Positions 36,809 through 45,291 of a stretch of DNA of 64,000 bases are shown here, piece by piece. Below the pieces are notes generated by a model. That model was not told the DNA's origin, did no database searches, and worked only from the letters and a program-made list of their open reading frames with translations. Position numbers and translations under genes: made by a program. This DNA is from Paramagnetospirillum caucaseum. GTDB lineage: Bacteria; Pseudomonadota; Alphaproteobacteria; Rhodospirillales; Magnetospirillaceae. Location of the stretch: contig NZ_AONQ01000008.1 in NCBI RefSeq assembly GCF_000342045.1, positions 24,112-88,111 of the forward strand. The letters are read 5' to 3'. How positions within the stretch are numbered: position 1 is the first letter of the stretch; every line of letters starts with the position of its first letter.

Positions 36809-37795
36809 TCAAGCCTCCGCCAGTTCCTCCACCCGGTCGGTGCAGACCACCCGGTTGCGGCCCTGGCGCTTGGCGCGGTAGAGGGCCGCGTCGGCGGCGG
36901 CCACCAGGTCGGCGGCGGCATGATCGTCCGAGGGCAGCAGGGCGGCGGCGCCGATGGACAGGGTGACGCATTCGGCGGTCAGGCTGGCGCCATGGGGCAG
37001 GTTCATCGCCTGCACCGCCTCCTGGATGCGGTCGGCCACGTGCAGGGCGCCGTCCAGGTCGGTGTTGGGCATGATCACCGCGAATTCCTCGCCGCCGTAG
37101 CGGGCCGCCAGGTCGGCGGGGCGGAACACCTGCTGGTCCAGGGCGGCGGCCACCGCCTTCAGGCAGGTGTCGCCCTTCTGGTGGCCATAGGTGTCGTTGT
37201 AGAGCTTGAAGTGGTCCACATCGACCAGCAGGATGGCCATGGAGGTGCCTTCCCGCTGGTTGTGCAGCCACTCGGCCTCCAGCTTCTCGTCGAAGGAGCG
37301 GCGGTTGGCCAGTCCGGTCAGCCCGTCCTTGACCGCCAGACTCTGCAGCGCCATCTGCGCCAGCTTCTGCTCGGTCTGGTCGCGCAGCGTCTCCACCACG
37401 GCCAGCAGGTTGCCCTCCTCGTCGTAGATGGGGCCGGCATCCACCGCCAGATAGAGGCGCTTCTTCACCTGGGGCATTACGCACCAGTTCTCGGCCCTGA
37501 GGCCGTGGGCGCAGTCGCTGGGCTCGGTGTGGGTGACGTACAGCTGGTCCATGGTGTCGGGGCAGCCCAGCACCACCAGATCGGCCAGGCAGTGGCGCTC
37601 CTGGTCGTAGAAGGCCCGCCAGTGGTTGGTGGTGCCGATCACCTCGTGGGCGGGAACGCCGGTCAGGCGCTCGCAGGCCTTGTTCCAGATGATCACCCGC
37701 CGCTCGGCGTTGAGGACGAAAGTGGGAACCACAAGATGCTGCATCAGGCGCACGGCGAAGACGTGCGCGGACTCGGTATTGCGTGAGGTAGGCAC
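36809..37795 (-). CDS. PAS-GGDEF diguanylate cyclase
   Basis: This protein (328 residues from the chosen GTG) has a PAS domain (HLVVPTFVLNAERRVIIWN to LLAVVETLRDQTEQ) and a GGDEF domain with DGLTGLANRRSFDE, LLVDVDHFKLYNDTYGH and the active signature YGGEEF. It should make cyclic-di-GMP. No RxxD inhibitory site is obvious. I place the start at GTG 37795, preceded by GGGGGAAG; the frame is open to an ATG at 37882, but those 29 codons use many A/T-ending codons unlike the rest and overlap a perfect hairpin. It lies downstream of the emrAB-like genes on the same strand. Confidence 0.88.
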   Translation of the reverse strand: MPTSRNTESAHVFAVRLMQHLVVPTFVLNAERRVIIWNKACERLTGVPAHEVIGTTNHWRAFYDQERHCLADLVVLGCPDTMDQLYVTHTEPSDCAHGLRAENWCVMPQVKKRLYLAVDAGPIYDEEGNLLAVVETLRDQTEQKLAQMALQSLAVKDGLTGLANRRSFDEKLEAEWLHNQREGTSMAILLVDVDHFKLYNDTYGHQKGDTCLKAVAAALDQQVFRPADLAARYGGEEFAVIMPNTDLDGALHVADRIQEAVQAMNLPHGASLTAECVTLSIGAAALLPSDDHAAADLVAAADAALYRAKRQGRNRVVCTDRVEELAEA

Positions 37796-37871
37796 CGCTT
37801 CCCCCGTGTGACGTTCACGGCCGGCCGCTTCTGTGGCGGTCCTGGCTACTCCCTTGGATGCAATCATGCAT

Positions 37872-37899
37872 GGAACCGGCATCTGATTCCACCGGTTCC
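37872..37899 (-). other. Hairpin between emrB-like and GGDEF genes
   Basis: An 8-bp perfect stem (GGAACCGG / CCGGTTCC, 12-base loop) lies 28 bases past the emrB-like stop. It may end the pump transcript. It also encloses the alternative ATG of the GGDEF gene, an argument against that start. Confidence 0.45.
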
Positions 37900-37927
37900 G
37901 TCAACTCCGCACTCGATCAGAGCGATT

Positions 37928-39505
37928 TCAATGTCCGCCGCCGCCATCGCCCGCGCTGGGGTGGCGGACCGGCTGCAGCAGCGGCAGCAGCAGCAGGCCC
38001 AGCGCGAAGACCAGACCCATCATCAGCAGCACGTCGCCGAACGCCATGGTCATGGCCTCGCGCCGGGTCAGCTGCGACAGCAGCTTGAGCGCCGCCCGGT
38101 CGGCGCCGCCGTCCAGCAGGGGGGCGAGGCGGGCGGACAGTCCGTCCAGCATGCCGGTGGCGGCGCCGCGCGCCGCGGTCAGGGTTTCCGACAGGCGCAG
38201 CATGTGCAGGTCGAGGCGATGGGTCAGGGCGGTGTTGATGGCGGCCAGCCCGATGGCTCCCCCGAGGTTGCGCATCAGGTTGTAGAGCCCCGAGGCGTTC
38301 TGCACCTTGTCGGGCGGCAGATGGCCGAGCGCCACGGCGTTGATGGGCACGAAACAGAACATCAGCGACAGGCCGCGCACCGCCTGGGGCAGGAACATCT
38401 CCCAATAGCCCCATTCCGAGGTCAGGGCGCTGTTCAGCCACAGGCCGCCGCCGAACAGGGCGAGGCCGAGCCCCAGCATGTGGCGCAGGTCCATGTGGCG
38501 GGCCAGATTGCCGGCCAGCGGCGCCGACAGGGCCTGGAAGGCGCCGGTGACCATCATGGTGACGCCGATCTCCAGCGCCGAATAGCCGCGCACCCGGCCG
38601 AGATAGAGGGGGATGACGTAGACCGAGCCGTAGAGTCCGATGCCGATGATGAAGGAATACAGGCAGCCCACGGCGAAATTGCTGTCGGAAAAGGCCCGCA
38701 GATCCACCACCGGATTGCGCGCCGTCAGCTCGCGCCAGACGAAGCCCATTCCGGCCAGGGCCGAGACCAGGGTGGCCAGTACGATGTGGCCGCTCTCGAA
38801 CCAGTCGTCGCCGGGGCCTTCCTCCAGCATGTATTGCAGCGAACCCAGGAACACCGCCACCAGGACGATGCCCGCCATGTCGAAGCCCTTCAGCATGGAG
38901 AGCTGCGGCTTTTCATGCCGTCCGCAGGTGAAGACCAGGGCGGCCACCACCACGCCGGGGACCACGTTGATCAGGAACAGCCAGTGCCAGCTCCAGGTCT
39001 CGGTCAGCCAGCCGCCCAGGCTGGGGCCGATGGTCGGGGCCATGGTGGCCACCAGGCCGATCACCACCGACAGGCCGGCCTGCATGCGCGGCGGAAAGAT
39101 GATGTAGGTGATGGCGAACACCGTGGGGATCATGGCCCCGCCCAGAAATCCCTGGACGGCGCGGAAGGCGATCATGGATTCGATGCTCCACGACATGGCG
39201 CAGGCCGCGCTGGCCACGGTGAAGGTGACGCAGGAGGCGAAGAACAGGTAGCGGGTCGAGACCACCCGGGCCAGCCAGCCCGACAGGGGGATCATCACCA
39301 CCTCGGCGATCAGGTACGAGGTCTGGACCCAGCTGATCTCCTCGGCCGAGGCCGAGATGCCCGCCTGGATCTGGGCGATGGAGCTGGCGACGATCTGGAT
39401 GTCGAGGATCGCCATGAACATTCCCACCACCATGGCCAGGAATCCCACCCAGTCGCGGGGGGTGACCACCCGGTCGTGGGGGCTGGGCGGGGCGGGGATG
39501 GTCAC
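37928..39505 (-). CDS. DHA2-family MFS multidrug transporter (EmrB-like)
   Basis: This 525-residue inner-membrane drug:proton antiporter has 14 predicted helices. Family motifs include LDIQIVASSIAQIQAGI in helix 1, SGWLARVVSTRYLF (motif A), FRAVQGFLGGAMIPTVF, and TIGPSLGGWLTE (motif C). The start is a GTG at 39505 that overlaps the end of the HlyD gene by four bases (GTGA), as usual for emrA-emrB pairs. With the HlyD partner it should form a tripartite pump; no outer-membrane TolC-like gene is nearby. Substrates are unknown. Confidence 0.93.
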   Translation of the reverse strand: MTIPAPPSPHDRVVTPRDWVGFLAMVVGMFMAILDIQIVASSIAQIQAGISASAEEISWVQTSYLIAEVVMIPLSGWLARVVSTRYLFFASCVTFTVASAACAMSWSIESMIAFRAVQGFLGGAMIPTVFAITYIIFPPRMQAGLSVVIGLVATMAPTIGPSLGGWLTETWSWHWLFLINVVPGVVVAALVFTCGRHEKPQLSMLKGFDMAGIVLVAVFLGSLQYMLEEGPGDDWFESGHIVLATLVSALAGMGFVWRELTARNPVVDLRAFSDSNFAVGCLYSFIIGIGLYGSVYVIPLYLGRVRGYSALEIGVTMMVTGAFQALSAPLAGNLARHMDLRHMLGLGLALFGGGLWLNSALTSEWGYWEMFLPQAVRGLSLMFCFVPINAVALGHLPPDKVQNASGLYNLMRNLGGAIGLAAINTALTHRLDLHMLRLSETLTAARGAATGMLDGLSARLAPLLDGGADRAALKLLSQLTRREAMTMAFGDVLLMMGLVFALGLLLLPLLQPVRHPSAGDGGGGH

Positions 39506-40533
39506 CTTCCGGCATCCCTGGTGTCGACCTTGACCACCACCGACAGGCCGGGCCGCAACTGGCCGGCCAGGGGGTGGCCCTCGTCCACCCGGATGCGCAC
39601 CGGGATGCGCTGCACCACCTTGGTGAAGTTGCCGGTGGCGTTCTCGGGGGGCAGCAGGCTGAACTTGGCGCCCGAGGCCGGGGCGAAGCTGTCCACCCGG
39701 CCGCCGATCACCGTGCCGGGGAAGGCGTCGACCCTGATCTCCACCCGGTTGCCGGCCTTCATGCGGCCGATCTGGGTTTCCTTGAAATTGGCGTCGATCC
39801 ACACGTCGCCCAGGGGAACCACCGCCAGCAGCGTCTGGCCGGGGCGCACGTACTGGCCGTCGCGCACCGCCCGGTTGCCGATCACTCCGTCCACGGGGGC
39901 GCGGAGGATTGTGGCCTCCAGCTCGGTCTCGGCGACGATCAGGGTGGCGCGGGCCTGCTCCAACTGGGCCAGGGCGACGTTGCGCTCGGAGGCCAGCACC
40001 GACAATTGCCGCCGGGACGCCTGCAGCCCGGCTCCCGAGCCGCTCAGCCCCGCCTCGGCGCGGGCGGCGTCGGCCTGGGAGATGTCGAAGCGCTGGCGGC
40101 TGACGTAATCCTCGCGCACCAGCCGGCGGGAGCGTTCGTAATCGGCCTTGGCGCGGACCATCTCGGCCCGCGCGGCCGAGATGGAGGCGCCCGACTGGGC
40201 GATCACCGCCTCCTGCACCGCCGTGCGGTCGTCGATCTGCACCAGTTGGGCCAGGCGGGCCTTGACCTGCCCGGCGGCTTCGTCGGCGCGGGCGCGGTAG
40301 TCGCGGTCGTCGATGCGCAGCAGCACCTCGCCCTTGGCCACCGGGCGGTTGTCGCGCGCCGCCAGTTCCACCACATGCCCGGCCACCTTGGGCGAGATGG
40401 CGGTGATGTCGCCGTCCACATAGGCGTCGTCGGTGCTTTCCATCCACCGCCAGTCCTGGGACCAGCGCAGGGCGCTCCATCCGCCGGCGGCGGTGGCGGC
40501 AAGAATGACGGCGAGAAGGATGGGCTTTTTCAT
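39502..40533 (-). CDS. HlyD/EmrA-family membrane fusion protein
   Basis: This 343-residue periplasmic adaptor has one N-terminal membrane anchor (residues 5-22), then the biotinyl-lipoyl-like half motifs (DITAISPKVAGHVVELAARDNRPVAKGE-like; ILRAPVDGVIGNRAVRDGQYVRPGQTLLAVVP) flanking a coiled-coil hairpin (residues about 80-195), and a beta-barrel domain with VWIDANFKETQIGRMK. It links the MFS pump to an outer-membrane channel. A perfect 17-bp palindrome 14 bases before the ATG is a likely repressor site. Confidence 0.92.
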   Translation of the reverse strand: MKKPILLAVILAATAAGGWSALRWSQDWRWMESTDDAYVDGDITAISPKVAGHVVELAARDNRPVAKGEVLLRIDDRDYRARADEAAGQVKARLAQLVQIDDRTAVQEAVIAQSGASISAARAEMVRAKADYERSRRLVREDYVSRQRFDISQADAARAEAGLSGSGAGLQASRRQLSVLASERNVALAQLEQARATLIVAETELEATILRAPVDGVIGNRAVRDGQYVRPGQTLLAVVPLGDVWIDANFKETQIGRMKAGNRVEIRVDAFPGTVIGGRVDSFAPASGAKFSLLPPENATGNFTKVVQRIPVRIRVDEGHPLAGQLRPGLSVVVKVDTRDAGR

Positions 40534-40546
40534 GGCATGTCCGAAA

Positions 40547-40563
40547 AACTGAACCGTTCAGTT
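40547..40563. promoter_or_regulatory. Palindromic operator before emrA-like gene
   Basis: AACTGAAC-C-GTTCAGTT is a perfect 8+1+8 palindrome, followed by another partial repeat (CAGTTT). This form is typical of TetR/AcrR operators that control efflux pumps. No regulator gene is adjacent; the only TetR gene in the window (61.3 kb) has a different palindrome. Confidence 0.65.
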
Positions 40564-40725
40564 CAGTTTATAGCGGGGCCGGCCGGGGGAGTCAATTGCC
40601 GGGCCGGCGGCGGGTTACCAAACATTAATCGGCCCCCGGCCTTTCGCGGTGCGGCGGATTGCCCCAGATGATCAACGGACGGTCCGGTTCTCTGCCGGGC
40701 CGCGAAACCGCGAGGGAGTGATTTC

Positions 40726-41025
40726 ATGCCCATGGACAATCCCGTTCACGACAAGAAGCTGGCCCATGACCACGACCGGGCCTTCCGGGCCAGGGCGCGC
40801 GGGGTCAAGATGTGCGGCCTGTGGGCCGCCGGGCATCTCGGCCTGTCCGGCGATGCCGCCGAAGCCTTCGCCAAGTCGCTGGTGGCCACGGATTTCGATG
40901 AACCCGGCGACGAGGACGTGATCGGCCGCCTGCGGAGCGAGATGGCCGCCACCGGCGTGTCCGAGGCCGACATCCGGGCGGCGCTGACCCGCTGCCTCAC
41001 CGAGGCGGAGGCGGGGACCACATGA
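40726..41025 (+). CDS. DUF1476 / ATPase-inhibitor zeta-family protein
   Basis: This 99-residue, helical, cytoplasmic protein matches the alphaproteobacterial F1-ATPase inhibitor zeta family: AHDHDRAFRARARGVKMCGLWAAGHLGLSGDAAEAF, then VATDFDEPGDEDVIGRL and GVSEADIRAALTRC. In Paracoccus, zeta blocks ATP hydrolysis through its extreme N-terminus. Here that segment is replaced by a short MPMDNPVHDKK sequence, so inhibition is doubtful; it may be a paralog with a different use. A GAGGGAG ribosome site precedes the ATG. The F0 genes lie 1.5-4.4 kb away. exoD follows 28 bp downstream. Confidence 0.85.
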   Translation: MPMDNPVHDKKLAHDHDRAFRARARGVKMCGLWAAGHLGLSGDAAEAFAKSLVATDFDEPGDEDVIGRLRSEMAATGVSEADIRAALTRCLTEAEAGTT

Positions 41026-41053
41026 TTCCGGCGGGCGTCGCGGCGAGGATTGC

Positions 41054-41641
41054 ATGAGCCGGCCCCCGTCTCCGGCCCTTCATCTCGCCGGATTGCGTCG
41101 CGTCGGGGGACCGGCCGGCCCCACCCTGGCCGAGGCGGCCGCCCATCTGGCCGAGCGCTCGACCCTGCTGATCGTCATGCTGATGGCCGCCCTGGCCATG
41201 GTGCCGTCGCCTGGCCTGCCCCTCGGGCTGGTGGCCGGTCTGGCCATCGCCTGGCTGGCCTTCGCCAGCCTGCGGGGGCGGGGCGGCGGCCTTCCCGTCC
41301 GGCTGGCCGGCCGCGCCCTGCCGCGCGGCATCCTGGACGCGGCGCTGCGCCGGCTGGTGCCGTTGTTGCGCCGCGTCCAGCGCCTGACCCGTCCGCGTCT
41401 TCCCCATCTGGTGCAGGGCGGCGGCCACGGACTGGCCCTGGGCGCCATCGGATTGCAGGGGCTGGTGCTGGCGGTGCCCCTGCCGTTCGGCAACGTGGCG
41501 CCCGCCGCGGCCATCGTGGTGCTGGCCGCCGGGCTGCTGTGGCGCGACGGAATCGGGGTGTTGCTCGGGCACCTGCTCGGGTTGCTGTCGCTGGGCGTCA
41601 TCGGCGGGCTGGCCTGGTCGGCGGTGGTCCTCGCCACCTGA
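41054..41641 (+). CDS. ExoD-family membrane protein
   Basis: This 195-residue protein has four or five membrane helices and matches ExoD: the N-terminal TLAEAAAHLAERSTLLIVMLMAALAMVPSP-like region and the conserved LPFGNVAPAAAIVVLAAGLLWRDG segment. ExoD in Rhizobium affects exopolysaccharide and alkali tolerance; its biochemical role is not established. GAGGA precedes the ATG. Confidence 0.85.
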   Translation: MSRPPSPALHLAGLRRVGGPAGPTLAEAAAHLAERSTLLIVMLMAALAMVPSPGLPLGLVAGLAIAWLAFASLRGRGGGLPVRLAGRALPRGILDAALRRLVPLLRRVQRLTRPRLPHLVQGGGHGLALGAIGLQGLVLAVPLPFGNVAPAAAIVVLAAGLLWRDGIGVLLGHLLGLLSLGVIGGLAWSAVVLAT

Positions 41642-41747
41642 TTTGTTGCTCATGCCGCAACAGTGCATTGAGCTGATGCGGTATTGTTGAATCTGCGCTC
41701 GGGTCTTAAGTCTTGGGCAGTGTTGAATCCAAGCGGGAGTATCCCCC

Positions 41748-42449
41748 ATGACCCTTCAGCTTCGTCCCGCCGCCGCCCGTGGCCACGCCGATCACGGCTG
41801 GCTGGACAGCCGCCACAGCTTCTCCTTCGCCGAGTATTTCGACCCGGCCCACATGGGCTTTCGCGCCCTGCGGGTGATCAATGAGGATTGGGTGGCGCCC
41901 AGGACCGGTTTCGGCACCCATCCCCACCGCGACATGGAAATCCTGACCTATGTGATCGCCGGCGCGGTGGAGCACAGGGACAGCACCGGCGGCCACGGCC
42001 TCATCCGCCGGGGCGAGGTGCAGGCCATGACTGCCGGCACCGGTATCCGCCATTCCGAGATGAATCCCCTGGCCGACCAGACCCTGCACCTGCTGCAGAT
42101 CTGGATTCTGCCCGAGGCGCCGCGTCTGACGCCGGGCTACAGCCAGACGGTGTTCGACGACGAGTCCAAGCGCGACCGCCTGCGGCTGATCGCCTCGCGC
42201 GATGGACGCGGCGGCTCGCTGATCCTGCATCAGGACGTCGCCATCCATGCCGGCATCCTCAGCCCCGGGCTGACCCTCGGCCATGCCCTGGCGGCCGGGC
42301 GGGGCGCCTGGGTGCAGGTGGTGGGCGGTGCCCTGACCGTCAACGGCCAGATGGCGTCGGCCGGCGACGGCGTCGCCATCGAGGACGAGGCCGCCTTGGT
42401 CCTGGCCACCGAGAATGGGGCGGAGGTCCTGCTGTTCGATCTGGTGTAA
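41748..42449 (+). CDS. Pirin-family protein (YhhW-like quercetinase type)
   Basis: This 233-residue cupin has the pirin N-terminal metal site: HPHRDMEILTYVIAG (His59, His61 region), then TGIRHSEMNP with the further His and Glu ligands. RGEVQAMTAG and LLQIWILPEAP are also typical. Relatives YhhW/PirA bind one metal and cleave quercetin in vitro; the true role in bacteria is unclear. GGGAG precedes the ATG. The 106-bp upstream spacer is AT-richer and contains a small TGTTGC/GCAACA inverted repeat. Confidence 0.92.
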   Translation: MTLQLRPAAARGHADHGWLDSRHSFSFAEYFDPAHMGFRALRVINEDWVAPRTGFGTHPHRDMEILTYVIAGAVEHRDSTGGHGLIRRGEVQAMTAGTGIRHSEMNPLADQTLHLLQIWILPEAPRLTPGYSQTVFDDESKRDRLRLIASRDGRGGSLILHQDVAIHAGILSPGLTLGHALAAGRGAWVQVVGGALTVNGQMASAGDGVAIEDEAALVLATENGAEVLLFDLV

Positions 42450-42454
42450 GGCCC

Positions 42455-42494
42455 AAGACAAAACCCCCGTCGGGCGACCGGCGGGGGTTTGTCT
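42455..42494. terminator. Bidirectional terminator between pirin and atpF
   Basis: A strong stem (AAACCCCCG with CGGGGGTTT, extended by GACA/TGTC across a bulge) lies between the convergent pirin and atpF genes. A runs on one side and T runs on the other suit termination from both directions. Confidence 0.8.
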
Positions 42495-42513
42495 GGTCCG
42501 GATCGGGCTCGGC

Positions 42514-43047
42514 TTAGTGCAGCTTGCCCGGCAGGTCCTTGATGGCGTTATCGACCAGGGAACCGGTCTGGGCCGCCGACAGGCTTTCGCCGATGACCTT
42601 CTGGGCGGCGCCGATGGCGACGTCCACAGCCAGGTTCTGGACTTCCTTGACCGCCTGGGCCTCGGCCTGGGCGATGCGGTCCATGGCCATCTGCTCGCGG
42701 CGCTTCATGGAGACCTCAAGATCCTTGGCCGCCTGCTTGGCGAGGCGCTCGGCCTCGGACCGGGCGTGGGCGATGATCTCCTCGGCTTCCTTCATGGCGT
42801 CACGCTGCTTGCGCTGATAGGTGGCCAGCATTTCCTGGGCCTCCTCGCGCAGCTTGTGGGCCTCGTCCAGGCGGGCCCTGATCTTGGCCGAGCGGGCGTC
42901 CAGCGCTGCGGCGATGGCGCGCGACACCGGCTTGAAGGCCATGGCCACCACCAGGAAGAAGGCGATGTTCACCCAGAAATGGGGCTGCTGGTAGAAGGCG
43001 CCGTGGGCGGCGCCGGCGGCATCGGCGGCGTAAGCGACGGAAATCAT
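42514..43047 (-). CDS. atpF: ATP synthase F0 subunit b
   Basis: Subunit b is part of the peripheral stalk that holds F1 to the membrane. The 177-residue protein has one N-terminal membrane helix ([14 protein letters not shown], after a short [11 protein letters not shown] leader-like region) and a long charged coiled coil. It starts inside the end of atpF' (4-bp ATGA overlap). The gene pair b and b' is typical of alphaproteobacteria and cyanobacteria. It is the last gene of the F0 operon. Confidence 0.94.
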   Translation of the reverse strand: MISVAYAADAAGAAHGAFYQQPHFWVNIAFFLVVAMAFKPVSRAIAAALDARSAKIRARLDEAHKLREEAQEMLATYQRKQRDAMKEAEEIIAHARSEAERLAKQAAKDLEVSMKRREQMAMDRIAQAEAQAVKEVQNLAVDVAIGAAQKVIGESLSAAQTGSLVDNAIKDLPGKLH

Positions 43048-43538
43048 TTGCCGTGCTCCTTGAGGGCGGCGGCGACGGCGGCCTCGAGACGGGCGGTGTC
43101 GGCGGGGCTGCCCACCAGACGGGCAATGGTCGCGCCGGCAACGTCGAGGGCGACGTCGCGGACGTTGGCCAGGGCCTTGTCCTTGGCTTCGGCGATGCGG
43201 GCCTCGCCGGCCTTGACCTGATCGGCCAGACGGGCGGCGAGCTCGCGGTTGCGGGTCTCGGCTTCGGCCGCCAGGCGGTCCGAGGCTTCCTTGATGACCG
43301 ACTGGGCGTGGGCGCGGGATTCGGCCAGGGCCTTTTCATAGGCGGCCACGGCGGCCTCGGCCTCGGCCTTCAACTGGGCGGCCTTGTCGAGGTTGTCGTC
43401 GATCTTGCGCTGACGCTCGTCGAGAACGGCGCCGATCTTGGGCAGCGCCACCGTGGACATCACGAAGTAGAGCGTGATGAAGGTGAGCACCAGCCAGAAC
43501 AGCTGCGGCGCGAAGAAGGCGGGATCGAATTGAGGCAT
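43044..43538 (-). CDS. ATP synthase F0 subunit b'
   Basis: This 164-residue b-type stalk subunit has a single membrane helix ([16 protein letters not shown]) after [12 protein letters not shown], the FPQFD-type start of b' proteins, then an Ala/Glu-rich coiled coil. It forms a heterodimer with subunit b. It is separated from atpE by 124 bp that hold two hairpins. Confidence 0.93.
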   Translation of the reverse strand: MPQFDPAFFAPQLFWLVLTFITLYFVMSTVALPKIGAVLDERQRKIDDNLDKAAQLKAEAEAAVAAYEKALAESRAHAQSVIKEASDRLAAEAETRNRELAARLADQVKAGEARIAEAKDKALANVRDVALDVAGATIARLVGSPADTARLEAAVAAALKEHGK

Positions 43539-43593
43539 CCCAAAGCTCCCAAACGGGGAAGGCCCGAAAAAACTGTGCGGAGCGGCCGGTGAA

Positions 43594-43674
43594 CCGCGGC
43601 GGGGCGCCTTTGGGGCGTCCTGCCGCGGACCCTACCGTTCCGTAAGGAGAGACTCTTCGCTGTTAGGCGAAGAG
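43594..43674 (-). other. Hairpins between atpE and the b' gene
   Basis: Two stems occur: CTCTTCGC / GCGAAGAG across the atpE stop codon (43653-43674) and CCGCGGC / GCCGCGG at 43594-43628. Such structures behind the c-subunit gene can protect its mRNA and give the high c-subunit yield that the rotor ring needs; this is inference. Confidence 0.45.
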
Positions 43675-43887
43675 GACCATCAGAGCAACGACCAGGGCGA
43701 ACAGCGCGATCGCCTCGGTCACCGCGAAGCCGATCCAGCCGTACAGCTCGACATTGGCCTTGGCGGAGGGGTTGCGGCCCACGGTGGAGATCAGGTTGGC
43801 CCAGATGTTGCCCACGCCGATACCCGAACCGATCATGCCGATGGCAGCCAGACCGGCACCGATGAACTTAGCAGCGCTCGCTTCCAT
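43663..43887 (-). CDS. atpE: ATP synthase F0 subunit c
   Basis: The 74-residue proteolipid forms the rotor ring. Two helices surround the loop VGRNPSAKA; the proton-carrying carboxylate is Glu58 in GFAVTEAIALFALV. The first helix has the small-residue ladder GSGIGVGN. No sodium-binding signature is obvious, so proton coupling is expected. Confidence 0.97.
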   Translation of the reverse strand: MEASAAKFIGAGLAAIGMIGSGIGVGNIWANLISTVGRNPSAKANVELYGWIGFAVTEAIALFALVVALMVLFA

Positions 43888-43965
43888 TTACTCAACTCCT
43901 TCAGGACAAAACGGAACAGGGGTGAAACTTGTAGACACTCTACCGGACCATCGCCCGGCCATCCC

Positions 43966-44709
43966 TTAGTGCATGTGGATGGCGTCGTGCAGATAGATGC
44001 AGGAGAGGATGGTGAACACATAGGCCTGCAGCAGCGCGATGCCGAATTCCAGCACCGTGATGGCCGACAGGAAGGCGAAGGGAACCACGCCCGGGATCAC
44101 GTAGAACGCGCCCAGCGACACCACGAACCCGCCCATGACCTTGAGGATGATGTGACCCACGGTCATGTTGGCGAAGAGACGGACGGCGAGGCTGAAGGGA
44201 CGCGAGAAGTACGAGATCAGCTCGATGGGGATCAGGATGACCGCCGTCGCGATGGGCGCGCCGTGCGGGAAGAACATGCGCAGGTAATGGGTGCCGTGCC
44301 GCGCGAAGCCGATGGCCGTGACGCCGACGAACACCACCAGCGCCATGGCGAAGGTGACGATGACGTGGCTGGTGTAGGTGAAGCCGATCACCGGGATCGG
44401 AATCATGCCCAGCAGGTTGCCGAACAGCACGAACATGAACAGCGAGAAGATGAAGGGGAAATACTTCCGGCCTTCGGCCCCCACGTTCTCGCGCAGCATG
44501 CCGGCGATGAATTCGTAGAACACCTCGGCCATGGACTGCCAGCGGCCGGGCACCAGGGCACGGGACCGGACCGACAGAGTCAGGAACAGGGTGATCAGGC
44601 AGATGGACAGCACCATCATGGCAGCGGAGTTGGTGAACGAAATGTCCACGCTCCCTACCTTGAGCGGAACCAACGGCTGGATCTTGAACTGCTCGATCGG
44701 ATTAGCCAC
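43966..44709 (-). CDS. atpB: ATP synthase F0 subunit a
   Basis: The 247-residue stator subunit has five to six helices and the essential Arg in SLAVRLFANMTVGH, with the conserved PIELISYFSRP before it and LEFGIALLQAYVFTIL at the end. It conducts protons to the c ring. It is 13 bp after atpI and 78 bp before atpE. Confidence 0.97.
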   Translation of the reverse strand: MANPIEQFKIQPLVPLKVGSVDISFTNSAAMMVLSICLITLFLTLSVRSRALVPGRWQSMAEVFYEFIAGMLRENVGAEGRKYFPFIFSLFMFVLFGNLLGMIPIPVIGFTYTSHVIVTFAMALVVFVGVTAIGFARHGTHYLRMFFPHGAPIATAVILIPIELISYFSRPFSLAVRLFANMTVGHIILKVMGGFVVSLGAFYVIPGVVPFAFLSAITVLEFGIALLQAYVFTILSCIYLHDAIHMH

Positions 44710-44722
44710 CGCTTTGCCTCTC

Positions 44723-45091
44723 TCAATGGTCCTTCGCCGGATTCTCTCCGGCCCCTTCGGCTCTCCGCTGGGCCTGGCCCAGTCCCACCGTCTCGTCCAT
44801 GCCGCGCATAAGGCGGTACACGTTCAAGACGCCGGCCGCTCCGCCCAGGAGCAGGAAAACCACCATCAGCCAGGGGGCGGTCCTCAGCCAGGCGTCCAAC
44901 GTCCAGCCGATGCCGGTCCCCACCAGCACGCTTACCACCAATTCGGCGCCGATGCGCATCCCCAGACCCATTCCGGAGGGCGATCCACGCCGTTCCGGTC
45001 CGCGACCCGAGTCCTCTTCCTCCCTGGCGCGCGCGGCGCGCAGACGGGCATCGAGGTCATCGAAAGACGGGGGAGTCTCGTGGTCAGCCAT
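44723..45091 (-). CDS. atpI: AtpI-like F0F1 assembly protein
   Basis: This 122-residue protein is the first gene of the F0 operon. It has a polar N-terminus and two membrane helices (IGAELVVSVLVGTGIGWTLDAWL; WLMVVFLLLGGAAGVLNVYRLM). This matches the AtpI family that assists c-ring assembly. The F1 genes are not in the window, as is usual for Rhodospirillales, where F0 and F1 operons are separate. The 200-bp upstream spacer should contain the operon promoter. Confidence 0.9.
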   Translation of the reverse strand: MADHETPPSFDDLDARLRAARAREEEDSGRGPERRGSPSGMGLGMRIGAELVVSVLVGTGIGWTLDAWLRTAPWLMVVFLLLGGAAGVLNVYRLMRGMDETVGLGQAQRRAEGAGENPAKDH

Positions 45092-45263
45092 AGGGTCGGT
45101 CCTCGAAATCCCCCTTCTGGCCCCTTGGTGCCAAAAGCGCGGGCACCATAAGGTCTGGCCCCACCCGTGTCAAGGACTCAAACCGGTAGGGGCCGCGTGC
45201 CGATTTGCGTTGTGAAATCAGGGGGTTTGCGCCATCGCACCGCCTCTGATGCTGCGATGCGGT

Positions 45264-45289
45264 AAAAATCCTCCCACCCGAGGGGGTGG
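45264..45289 (-). terminator. Terminator after mntA-hepT remnant
   Basis: On the minus strand CCACCC-N4-GGGTGG is followed by GA, GGA and TTTTT. It begins two bases past the stop of the HepT remnant, a well-formed Rho-independent terminator and evidence that the two genes once formed a transcription unit. Confidence 0.75.
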
Positions 45290-45291
45290 CG

